Origin: UBA7236 sp043727235
Lineage (GTDB): Bacteria; Bacteroidota; Bacteroidia; Chitinophagales; BACL12
NCBI GenBank assembly: GCA_043727235.1
Contig: JAYSYX010000416.1
Span: 1 to 19,042, forward strand
Length of the DNA: 19,042 nucleotides
Reading direction: 5' to 3'
Shown: in pieces, positions 7,042 to 13,067 of the stretch
How positions within the stretch are numbered: position 1 is the first letter of the stretch
How the letters are laid out: each line of letters starts with the position of its first letter
The notes under the pieces: model-generated
Database searches by the model: none
Told to the model about the DNA's origin: nothing
Seen by the model: the letters and a program-made list of their open reading frames with translations, nothing else
Made by a program: the position numbers and the translations under genes

Positions 7042-7681
7042 TTTTATTTTTATTTATATATTCTTTAATAGCTTGCAATGCGGCAACCCGCATGGTATTA
7101 ATGTCATTTATGTTTTGTTTTGCTGGGTATTGTGCTATAAGACCTTCGTAATAATCGAGCGCCTCTACTAAAATTTGCGGGGTAATTCCGAGCCCAGCGC
7201 CGACAACTTTTTGCTGAAAAATGTGATCCGTTGTTTTTAACTCCTCAATCCATTTTTGAATTTGTAAAAAATTTCCGCTTCCCCCTTTATTTTTTATATC
7301 ATTTACAATCTCATTATCATTTACATTATCATTTACATTAACAGTTACAGCTTCGTTTGCTTCGTTTTGCTTCGTGTTTGAAGCATATGCTTCGTTTGCT
7401 TCGTTTTGCTTCCTTCTTGCTTCGCCTGATTTAATACCTCCCATGCGACCTGAAATAGATTTAATTTCTTTAACCCCTTCGTATTTTAACAAGTCCCTTT
7501 TTAGTTGTTGTTTAATAGGTTCAAAAGTTAGCTGAACGATCAAATCATCAGTTACAGGGTTCTTATCATTCACATAAAGAAGTATATGTTTAAACAAGTC
7601 CCCTGCCTTATCGCTTGGCATCTTAGATACCGTGTGAATAAGGTCGCAATAAAGAATGAATGACTTTTTATTCTCTGCCAT
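6950..7681 (-). CDS. DUF6291-like phage replication-region protein, 243 aa
   Basis: The N-terminal ~65 residues (SFILYCDLIHTVSKMPSDKAG, LFKHILLYVNDKNP, FEPIKQQLKRDL) match the DUF6291 type, a domain often found in replication-initiator-like proteins of Bacteroidota phages. A low-complexity hinge follows at residues about 85-130: KQNEANEA appears twice and NVND-type repeats follow, encoded by imperfect direct repeats in the DNA. A helical C-terminal domain (LQIQKWIEELK, ITPQILVEALDYYEGL) may bind DNA or a partner. It is the first gene downstream of the structured intergenic region 7701-7843, as expected for a replication gene beside its origin or regulator. Function is inferred from context. 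Confidence 0.8.
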   Translation of the reverse strand: MAENKKSFILYCDLIHTVSKMPSDKAGDLFKHILLYVNDKNPVTDDLIVQLTFEPIKQQLKRDLLKYEGVKEIKSISGRMGGIKSGEARRKQNEANEAYASNTKQNEANEAVTVNVNDNVNDNEIVNDIKNKGGSGNFLQIQKWIEELKTTDHIFQQKVVGAGLGITPQILVEALDYYEGLIAQYPAKQNINDINTMRVAALQAIKEYINKNKNGQSNSKTRQQQQRDHSLAALEIINGKRTQ

Positions 7682-7700
7682 GTGTGGTTAGAAAATAGTT

Positions 7701-7843
7701 GAGTGGGTTACCCTGAGGATTGCTACAAAGACGGATTAACGTAGACAATGCAGTAGGTAGGGTAACCCATTCAGTATTTTAAAAATGTTAAAGAAATAAT
7801 CATAGTTAATCCGTTTTCAAATGTCTGACTTCCTCAAATCAGA
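7701..7843. promoter_or_regulatory. Nested inverted repeats with pseudoknot potential
   Basis: Outer arms 7701-7714 and 7759-7772 are complementary over 14 positions, with one G-U pair if read as plus-strand RNA (one A-C mismatch on the minus strand). Inside, ATTGCTAC (7719-7726) pairs with GTAGACAAT (7741-7749) with one bulged A. The hairpin loop contains ACGGATTAAC (7731-7740), which is perfectly complementary to GTTAATCCGT at 7805-7814. A further 5-bp hairpin closes at 7824-7843. Each outer arm is itself near-palindromic (GGGTNACCC). The element ends 20 bases from the DUF6291-like start codon. It could be a structured leader, a small RNA, a replication origin or paired operators. Confidence 0.6.
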
Positions 7844-7847
7844 AACA

Positions 7848-7855
7848 CAAATATA
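7848..7855 (-). promoter_or_regulatory. Possible -7 promoter element for the replication genes
   Basis: The minus strand reads TATATTTG, matching the Bacteroidota -7 consensus TAnnTTTG, and shares TATATTTGTGTT with the well-supported early promoter at 15106-15113. No convincing -33 TTTG lies 19-21 bases upstream, so it is tentative. Transcription from here would include the structured region in the leader. Confidence 0.35.
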
Positions 7856-7882
7856 CTCAAAGCAAACAAAATATACTATAAG

Positions 7883-7896
7883 GTTATCAACAATTA
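7883..7896 (+). repeat. GTTATCAACAATTA, repeated at 15164-15177
   Basis: The 14-base sequence occurs identically at 7883-7896 and 15164-15177, both next to intergenic regulatory regions (the first overlaps the stop of the zinc-ribbon gene). The core TTATCAACA differs from a DnaA box by one base. A chance match of this length is quite possible in AT-rich DNA. Confidence 0.35.
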
Positions 7897-8203
7897 ATTT
7901 CTTTACAGGTTCCGCAAATAATTTCATATGTGAGTTGTCCGCATATTTCACAGTTATTTGCATCAAATTCTGACTTTACGATTACCGTTTCTTTTTCCTG
8001 TGTATTGTTCAGCCAGTTCTTTTTCATAATTCGGGATGGTGTTATATTTGGTATTTTCTGATACAAATTTTTTTTTCGCTTGGAGGTAATAACGCTTTGG
8101 CTTTATCTCTGTTTTTAATATTATCCTCCTTCCATTTAACAGGAAGCGATTTAAGATTAAAAATGTCAATTTGTGTGATCGGATTCTCTTTCCAAAAACT
8201 CAT
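7887..8203 (-). pseudogene. Zinc-ribbon phage protein broken by two +1 shifts at A runs
   Basis: Three overlapping frames read as one protein if one A is removed from each of two runs on the coding strand: the A9 at 8068-8076 and the A5 at 7992-7996. Frame one gives MSFWKENPITQIDIFNL to LLPPSEKK; frame two gives FVSENTKYNTIPNYEKEL to EQYTGK; frame three gives ETVIVKSEFD and then the zinc ribbon C84-EI-C87, C96-GT-C99 and C104. The repaired product would be 104 aa; the interval of 317 bases is exactly 105 codons plus two. The start overlaps the preceding gene as ATGA. It is either a decayed gene, a pair of sequencing errors, or (least likely) double programmed shifting. Function unknown; the ribbon suggests nucleic-acid or protein binding. 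Confidence 0.6.
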
Positions 8204-8277
8204 AATGCTTTATTAAAAATGTGGTAAAAAATTAGTGTGATTAATATTAAAATAGATATTGCGATTAAATCATTCAT
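8200..8277 (-). CDS. Membrane microprotein, 25 aa
   Basis: An ATG at 8277 opens 25 codons: MNDL, then a hydrophobic run IAISILILITLIFYHIF, ending NKAL. It is almost entirely one membrane helix. Its TGA overlaps the start of the following gene as ATGA, the coupling typical of real phage genes, and it fills the 85-base gap after the Rieske gene. Function unknown. Confidence 0.5.
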   Translation of the reverse strand: MNDLIAISILILITLIFYHIFNKAL

Positions 8278-8285
8278 ATATTATT

Positions 8286-8861
8286 TTAATCTCGGTAATT
8301 TTCATTTGTTAATGGAATATTATCTCCTGTCTTAATGTCAAAACACAATCCATGTAAAGGACATTTAACCACGCCATCAATTACGGGAGCTTGTTTTAAA
8401 TCGAACCCATGATGCGGACATTTCATTGTTTTTTTTATGTTAGAATCTTTGAATTTGTCGCAAAATACAGAGTAATTAGTTGGGTAATTACCCAATGGAT
8501 TTACAGGTGCAACACAACTAAAATCGAACATGCATTTACGTTTTAGATAAATTAAATCTGTGGAAACTATCGTATTTAAATATGGATTGTCTTTAATTTT
8601 AAAAGCAGCTGAGTTTGTTCTATTGCCATTTTTTATAGTAAAAATGTGACGGAAATTTGCAGGCAAAGTAAACCTTAAATCAAAATGAAAATGCGGTAAT
8701 TTAACGCCGAAATCAGTGTCTACATGATAGTTCGGATATACCGGAACATAACATTCTCTTTCAGTAATTGGAATTTTGTATAAGACATGCGGGACTAAAT
8801 AATGCCTTCCTACTACAGGTGGTTCTTTTAATTCGTCTACTTTTTGTAATTGTTTTTTCAT
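8286..8861 (-). CDS. Rieske-type [2Fe-2S] protein, phage-encoded, 191 aa
   Basis: The C-terminal ~45 residues carry a full Rieske ligand set: C148-P-H150, sixteen residues, then C167-P-L-H170-G, within a sequence (CPHHGFDL, VDG-like turn, CPLHGLCFDIKTGD) very like Rieske ferredoxins and dioxygenase ferredoxin domains. Such domains carry one [2Fe-2S] cluster and transfer electrons. The N-terminal 140 residues (PVVGRHYLVPHVLYKIP, VPVYPNYHVDTDFG, HFHFDLRFTLP) are His- and aromatic-rich beta-type sequence that I do not recognise. I choose the ATG at 8861, two bases after the stop of the upstream gene, over one at 8903 that would overlap it by 41 bases. The partner and the reaction are unknown. 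Confidence 0.8.
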   Translation of the reverse strand: MKKQLQKVDELKEPPVVGRHYLVPHVLYKIPITERECYVPVYPNYHVDTDFGVKLPHFHFDLRFTLPANFRHIFTIKNGNRTNSAAFKIKDNPYLNTIVSTDLIYLKRKCMFDFSCVAPVNPLGNYPTNYSVFCDKFKDSNIKKTMKCPHHGFDLKQAPVIDGVVKCPLHGLCFDIKTGDNIPLTNENYRD

Positions 8862-8862
8862 A

Positions 8863-9156
8863 TCAAAATAATTTTTGTTGCCCGTATTCAATTTTAAGCG
8901 CAATTAAATGATTCGGCTTTCCAAATCTCTCTTGCTTCATCCCGCAATATTTTAGCTTATCCTGTGCAATTAAATTCGTTACAGCTCTCCTTACACTTGT
9001 AAATAATATCTTTAATTCGTCTGCTAATTCCAATGATGTTTTTATTGCATACGGATTTTGCCCGTAATATTCCATTATTTTAATTTCCTGCGCACTTGAT
9101 TTTTTATGTGCAGAGTTTAATTCGGAGCCTTTAATATTTATTGTATTGTAGAACAT
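8863..9156 (-). CDS. Winged-helix DNA-binding protein, 97 aa
   Basis: The core SAQEIKIMEYYGQNPYAI, SLELADELKILFTSVRRAV, TNLIAQDKLKYCG reads as helix / helix-turn-helix / wing: a MarR-like winged helix with the recognition helix in TSVRRAVTNLI (residues about 53-64). Similar small proteins (with the motif pattern 'SvRRAlTnL') occur in phage early regions as transcription regulators or replication helpers. It begins on the TAA of the methyltransferase gene (TAATG, one-base overlap) and ends two bases before the start of the Rieske gene, so the three are translated as a unit. It may regulate this cassette. Confidence 0.8.
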   Translation of the reverse strand: MFYNTINIKGSELNSAHKKSSAQEIKIMEYYGQNPYAIKTSLELADELKILFTSVRRAVTNLIAQDKLKYCGMKQERFGKPNHLIALKIEYGQQKLF

Positions 9157-9959
9157 TAAAATAACTTCCTTTGAATTTTATTTAATACTTTTTCATTTGC
9201 ATCTTTATAAAAATTCTTTTTTATTTCAAATCCATAAGCCCGTCTATCGCATTGGGATGCAGCTAATAAAGTAGTTCCACTTCCCGCACATGGGTCTATT
9301 ACAACCTCACCCTTATCGGTAAATATTTCTATTAATCTTTCCAATAGCTTAACAGGTTTTTGTGTTGGATGAATTTTTGCAGTATCTCTATCCTGCTCCC
9401 AGTCCATGCAATTAAATACCATTTTCCCATGATTATTAAATTTTGGTAATTTATCTCGGTATAAAATAATTGCATATTCACAATTACCAACAGGTCGCAT
9501 ATTTGCTTTTAATACTTGCGCTGAAAAGTTTTTGCGGAATACTAAATTTATATAGTTATTTAATCCGTATTTTTTAGCTTTTTCAATAAGCTCAAATTGC
9601 TGCTCAAAGGCGCAAAAAACAATCATACATGGTGCTTTACCCGCTTCTTTTGGTTCTTTCTTTAACATGGTTGAGCAAAAATGTAAGAACTCGGTAATTC
9701 TGAAATCCTTATCGGTATCAAAAAATTCTGTATTTGCTAATTTGCTTTCCCCGTTTTTATTATCGCCTCCCACATACCACGAAGGATTAGACCCATAAGC
9801 GTTTTTACCAACATTATAAGGAATATCCGCTATAATTAATTGCGCCTTTGGAACGTAATACCTTTTATAGTTTTGAAAGTGATCGTTAAATAATTTAGGA
9901 GTATAATAAACCCCTCCGATTTCTTCTTTCTTATTATATTTTTCTTTTATTTCTGCCAT
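9156..9959 (-). CDS. Phage DNA methyltransferase (N6-A or N4-C, beta type)
   Basis: It transfers methyl from S-adenosylmethionine to an amino group on DNA. The catalytic motif IV comes first: ADIPYNVG (D45-I-P-Y48), a DPPY variant. A HPTQKPVKLLERLIE stretch follows at 197-211, then the AdoMet-binding motif I IDPCAGSGTTLLAA (221-234). Motif IV before motif I places it in the beta class. The 267-aa length fits a compact phage orphan enzyme, and no restriction endonuclease is adjacent. It probably protects phage DNA or alters regulation. The stop overlaps the next start by one base. Which base and which site are modified cannot be read from the sequence. Confidence 0.93.
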   Translation of the reverse strand: MAEIKEKYNKKEEIGGVYYTPKLFNDHFQNYKRYYVPKAQLIIADIPYNVGKNAYGSNPSWYVGGDNKNGESKLANTEFFDTDKDFRITEFLHFCSTMLKKEPKEAGKAPCMIVFCAFEQQFELIEKAKKYGLNNYINLVFRKNFSAQVLKANMRPVGNCEYAIILYRDKLPKFNNHGKMVFNCMDWEQDRDTAKIHPTQKPVKLLERLIEIFTDKGEVVIDPCAGSGTTLLAASQCDRRAYGFEIKKNFYKDANEKVLNKIQRKLF

Positions 9960-9975
9960 ATCTAAAATCTATTCC

Positions 9976-10197
9976 TTAAAAAATCTTCGTATGAAATTGC
10001 CATTTTGCTTTGCCTGTTTTTATATTAATTAAGTCCAGAAATACATTGTCGGTTACTGTGTGATCTTCGCCTGTTTCCAAGTTTATAAGGGTGTAAACAA
10101 ATTCTGATATTTCTTTTATTTCAAATTGTCTTTCGCAGTTCTGGTATGTATAAATATCCCCGATGATTTCCTCTGCAAATAATTTTAATTGTTCCAT
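9976..10197 (-). CDS. Small unknown phage protein, 73 aa
   Basis: It begins MEQLKLFAEEIIGDIYTYQ and is acidic, with a predicted beta-rich middle (FEIKEISEFVYTLINLETG). No cysteines form a cluster and no membrane segment is present. It is separated from the previous gene by a strong hairpin (10205-10230), the left arm of which ends only 8 bases from its ATG, so its translation may depend on that structure or on a new transcript. It lies 16 bases upstream of the methyltransferase gene and is probably co-transcribed with it. Not recognised. Confidence 0.75.
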   Translation of the reverse strand: MEQLKLFAEEIIGDIYTYQNCERQFEIKEISEFVYTLINLETGEDHTVTDNVFLDLINIKTGKAKWQFHTKIF

Positions 10198-10204
10198 TTA
10201 ATAA

Positions 10205-10230
10205 AGGGGCGGCGGTTCAATTCCGCCCCT
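10205..10230 (-). terminator. GC-rich hairpin after the pentapeptide gene
   Basis: AGGGGCGG and CCGCCCCT form a perfect 8-bp GC-rich stem with a 10-base loop, unusual in this AT-rich DNA. On the minus strand it is followed by TTATT, a weak T tract. It lies between the stop of the DUF7666-pentapeptide gene and the start of the next gene, so it may be a partial terminator, or a structure controlling the start at 10197. Confidence 0.55.
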
Positions 10231-10247
10231 GATTAAAACACACACAT

Positions 10248-11147
10248 TTAAATTTTTACACCTGTTATTTCTTCGAAAATTATTTCATCGAAATTTGGTA
10301 GATTAATAAATTCGTTCCTGTTTGATTCGCTCCAATTGTGCCATGCATTTTGAAAGGCCTCTTTAAATGGAATATCTCTTAAGTAACCTTCGCATGTTTT
10401 ATAGGATGGGAATTGTTCTTTTTCCCCATCTGTCATTTGGCTTTCTGTAATCCATAATTTTGTATCTACTGAATTAAGCATTAAAGAATAAGCGCCGCTA
10501 TTTTCAAAATCACTTATTGTCCAGTCTGATTGTTTGTTGAACATAAATATTTTAGGGTCTTTAATTGTGCAGAAAACGCCCGTGTTCCTGTCGCCCGTGT
10601 TACTGTAGCCCGTGTTCCTGTTGCCCGTGTTCCAGTCGCCCGTGTTCCAGTCGCCCGTGTTCCTGTTGCCCGTGTTCCAGTTGCCCGTGTTCCTGTTGCC
10701 CGTGTTCCAGTCGCCCGTGTTCCAGTCGCCCGTGTTACTGTAGCCCGTGTTACTGTTGCCCGTGTTCCTGTAGCCCGTGTTCCTGTCGCCCGTGTTCCTG
10801 TCGCCCGTGTTACTCAATCCGGTATTTCCTTTTCCTTCGTTGCAAATTTCAAGAACCTCATTCCATGTCAGTTGCCTTAAAATCTTTATTTTATTGGTGC
10901 AAACTTTGGAATCGCTGTCATCCGTTTTTGAATTAACCTCTCCCAATGCTTCCACTTCGCAAACAATATTTGCAGAATCGAATTTGTAATATTCAAAACA
11001 GTCAGCAGGTTTTAAGCAGAAGTGGAATCCACGTCCGCAAATTTTTATGGGGAGATCCATTTCAAAAATTTCTCCAACTTTAAATTGAAAACCTCTGCAT
11101 GTTAAATCAGGGTTGAATACTTTGTAGCCTTTAATTGTTTTTTCCAT
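10248..11147 (-). CDS. DUF7666-like protein with NTGxx pentapeptide repeats, 299 aa
   Basis: Residues 1-105 (MEKTIKGYKVFNPDLTCRGF, then ICGRGFHFCLKPADCFEYY, and a VEALGEV / NKIKILRQL pair of strands) match the N-terminal DUF7666 domain found in phage and bacterial repeat proteins. Residues 108-192 are 17 tandem pentapeptides, NTG plus two variable residues (DR, DW, NR, YS and others), expected to form a right-handed beta-helix-like rod. About 110 residues follow with a Trp-rich helical end (AFQNAWHNWSESNRN). The start is placed at the ATG at 11147, one base after the upstream stop, since an earlier ATG would overlap that gene. Function unknown; DNA mimicry is known for some other pentapeptide proteins but is not shown here. 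Confidence 0.85.
   Translation of the reverse strand: MEKTIKGYKVFNPDLTCRGFQFKVGEIFEMDLPIKICGRGFHFCLKPADCFEYYKFDSANIVCEVEALGEVNSKTDDSDSKVCTNKIKILRQLTWNEVLEICNEGKGNTGLSNTGDRNTGDRNTGYRNTGNSNTGYSNTGDWNTGDWNTGNRNTGNWNTGNRNTGDWNTGDWNTGNRNTGYSNTGDRNTGVFCTIKDPKIFMFNKQSDWTISDFENSGAYSLMLNSVDTKLWITESQMTDGEKEQFPSYKTCEGYLRDIPFKEAFQNAWHNWSESNRNEFINLPNFDEIIFEEITGVKI
10572..10826 (-). repeat. 15-bp tandem repeat array, 17 units, inside a gene
   Basis: The array encodes the NTGxx pentapeptides. On the plus strand each unit begins CCCGTGTT and varies in its last seven bases. A three-unit block encoding NR-DW-DW (read on the plus strand) recurs 60 bases away with nearly identical DNA, showing recent duplication inside the array. 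Such arrays change length by slippage or recombination, and are prone to assembly collapse. Confidence 0.9.
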
Positions 11148-11148
11148 T

Positions 11149-11550
11149 TTAATGTGTTTTAATAATTTGAATAAATGTGTTAGGTAAATAAATATTATTG
11201 TAAAATATTGCTTCATTAAATAACGGCGCTATTTGTTCTGTAGAATAACCACATATTCCAGTCCCGATCGCCGTAACTAAAAATGTGAATTGCGGATTTG
11301 CTTTTGCGAATAAAATAAATTTATCAACGTGGATTTTAATTTGATTAATTGACAAAGGAATTATTTGAGCGTCCATTGTCGGTATAGCATATGATTGACC
11401 CGTTAATCCTTCTGATATATTCCATTTCGCGCCGAATTTTTGATAGGCTAATAATGCGGCACCTCCGCCGTGTGAGCCTCTTAAATTGCTTCCGAAAACA
11501 AATATTTCGTTTGGTTCGAGCTTTACGATGTATTCTGGGGTTGTGTTCAT
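11149..11550 (-). CDS. Macro-like phage protein (ADP-ribose-type fold), 133 aa
   Basis: The sequence EIFVFGSNLRGSHGGGAALL (residues 15-34), GLTGQSYAIPTMD (48-60) and LVTAIGTGICGYS (91-103) is typical of a compact macro-domain-like family widespread in phages and plasmids. The first and last glycine loops correspond to the loops that hold ADP-ribose in macro domains. Whether this family hydrolyses or binds ADP-ribose is not established from the sequence; a role in removing or sensing ADP-ribose signals of host defence is a reasonable inference. It is 8 bases from the exonuclease gene upstream and one base from the DUF7666 gene start downstream. No membrane segment is present. Confidence 0.8.
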   Translation of the reverse strand: MNTTPEYIVKLEPNEIFVFGSNLRGSHGGGAALLAYQKFGAKWNISEGLTGQSYAIPTMDAQIIPLSINQIKIHVDKFILFAKANPQFTFLVTAIGTGICGYSTEQIAPLFNEAIFYNNIYLPNTFIQIIKTH

Positions 11551-11558
11551 AATTTAAT

Positions 11559-12254
11559 TTAAGCAGCTTTAAATAAAATTGTATTCATGTATTTTCTACA
11601 TTCGATTATTCTTTGGTATAATCTCGCCTCATCTTCTTTATTTCTTTCGATGTTTATTTCGATAATTTTTTCATTGATCGGGATGTCATCGTAGATACTT
11701 AATAATTCAATTTCCTTACACGCTAATTCGTAATCATGTGAACTATCAATAATTCCCATTTTGTATGACAGTTTTCTTTTTTCATCCGCAATAAGAATAT
11801 CAGGAGTGTTTACAAGGCAATAAGCGAGTGTGGCTTTTTGGGTATTGGTTAGAATCATGTAACCCAACAACTGCCAGTAGTATAATTTATTTAATTTAGA
11901 TGTTGTGTTTCTGAAAAATGTATAAATATCCCAAGAGCTTTTAATGTCCTTTACTTCATCGGGTAATATAATATCCGGTGTTCCGCTTATGAAAAGGTTT
12001 TGTAAGCGCTGATCGTTCTTTTTGTAGAACTCTTTTTTATATCTCGAATAAAGAGTCAAAGAATCTTCTTCAACCATGTTGCCTTTAATGGTATAGCGGT
12101 TTTGAATGTCCGTATTTCTACCATATTTTACGCTTACAAATTTGTCAACTAAATGAGTTTTGCAAGTTTCGGATAAGACTTCACCTTTTAATTTTGGCTC
12201 TGTCATAATATGTCCTAAAGAAGAACACCGGAATAATATATTATCTGCGTTCAT
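11559..12254 (-). CDS. PD-(D/E)XK recombination exonuclease, RecT partner
   Basis: This is a lambda-exonuclease/YqaJ-like nuclease that would resect double-stranded ends to give single strands for annealing. Visible features are RCSSLGHIMTEPKLK at the start, a GNMVEEDSL helix (acidic E62/E63, motif I), ISGTPDIIL (D94, motif II), VKDIKSSW (D103-x-K105, motif III) and YYWQLLGYM (Q128, motif IV). 231 aa suits the family. The gene starts on the last base of recT (one-base overlap), the standard phage exonuclease/annealase pairing. The call rests on the ordered motifs and the neighbour. Confidence 0.88.
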   Translation of the reverse strand: MNADNILFRCSSLGHIMTEPKLKGEVLSETCKTHLVDKFVSVKYGRNTDIQNRYTIKGNMVEEDSLTLYSRYKKEFYKKNDQRLQNLFISGTPDIILPDEVKDIKSSWDIYTFFRNTTSKLNKLYYWQLLGYMILTNTQKATLAYCLVNTPDILIADEKRKLSYKMGIIDSSHDYELACKEIELLSIYDDIPINEKIIEINIERNKEDEARLYQRIIECRKYMNTILFKAA

Positions 12255-13039
12255 TATTTCTTAGGAGTTAATTCAGATTTTTTATTTAAGAACAATTCCA
12301 TTTGGTCGTCCTGAACAAACGCATAAATTTTATCCAGTTGATCTAAGTCTGTTGCATCGTTAATTAATAATTCGATGCGTTCAGCTTCTTTATCAGCAGG
12401 TAAAATTTCGACACGTTGCTTACTTGCATCTAAATCAGTAATGTCACCGTCTGCAATTTCGGATCCTGTGATTGTTCCGAATAACCATGCACGGGCTTTT
12501 CTTGTAGCTTTCCCGATTACAGCATCGGTTCCCATAAAATTATTCATCTTAACAGGTATTTCGATCTCACGCTCTTTTGCATTTTCTCCGTTCAGCGACC
12601 ACTTTATTTTCATCACAATAGCTGCACTGGTTTTATCAGCATTTATTCTCGGAAGCATAGGGATAATTTCATAACTCAAGCCTTTAAGATTTGAAAGCAA
12701 ATACCCGAAACCTTCTTTAGTTATGTAGCAATTATTCGCAATGATGTTAAATTGATTGCCGAAAGGTTGCACACCTGTTAATACGGCTTCAATAAGGCAG
12801 TTTTTTACAACTTCTTCCGAATATCCACCGCTTGTATCTTTATCGGTTTTAAAGCCAAGCCTGTTGCCCTGTAATGCCATTATGGGTTTCATGTATTCAG
12901 GAGTTAGCGCGAGTTTTAATTCACTGGCGGCGTTGGCAATTAAATAAGCCTTTTCAAATCCGATCAGATTGTCTGAACCAATAACAGATAATACACTGTT
13001 ATTTAATTTTTGTGCGATTTCTAGTTTTTGATTTTCCAT
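12254..13039 (-). CDS. recT: RecT-type single-strand annealing protein
   Basis: RecT proteins coat single-stranded DNA and anneal it to complementary strands. Marks here are VLTGVQPFGNQFNIIANNCY (residues 86-105), TKEGFGYLL (107-115), and the conserved basic helix GKATRKARAWLFG (176-188) followed by SEIADGDI. 261 aa is in the family range. It lies between a coiled-coil protein gene and the exonuclease, as in many Bacteroidota prophages, where the three form a recombination cassette. The C-terminus after residue 210 is acidic and helical. The ATG at 13039 follows an A-rich leader. Confidence 0.88.
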   Translation of the reverse strand: MENQKLEIAQKLNNSVLSVIGSDNLIGFEKAYLIANAASELKLALTPEYMKPIMALQGNRLGFKTDKDTSGGYSEEVVKNCLIEAVLTGVQPFGNQFNIIANNCYITKEGFGYLLSNLKGLSYEIIPMLPRINADKTSAAIVMKIKWSLNGENAKEREIEIPVKMNNFMGTDAVIGKATRKARAWLFGTITGSEIADGDITDLDASKQRVEILPADKEAERIELLINDATDLDQLDKIYAFVQDDQMELFLNKKSELTPKK

Positions 13040-13067
13040 TTTTTGTAGTTGTGTTTTAATTATTAAA

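Noticed and set aside
7884..7892. DnaA box TTATCAACA as proof of a replication origin
   Set aside because: One mismatch to the consensus and a single copy at this place; not enough to call an origin.
7963..8169. A free-standing 68-aa gene
   Set aside because: Its start lies inside another frame with better protein character, and it joins that frame and the zinc-ribbon frame if single A bases are removed; it is better read as the middle of one broken gene.
8862..8903. Upstream ATG for the Rieske gene
   Set aside because: It would overlap the winged-helix gene by 41 bases, while the ATG at 8861 directly follows that gene's stop codon, as at the other junctions.
10572..10826. Possible CRISPR array
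   Set aside because: Units are 15 bases, contiguous, without unique spacers, and in frame with a protein.
10530..10936. Plus-strand frames made of Val-Ala-Arg or Cys-Ser-Pro repeats
   Set aside because: They are antisense readings of the 15-bp tandem repeat that encodes the NTGxx protein; the array keeps other frames open automatically.
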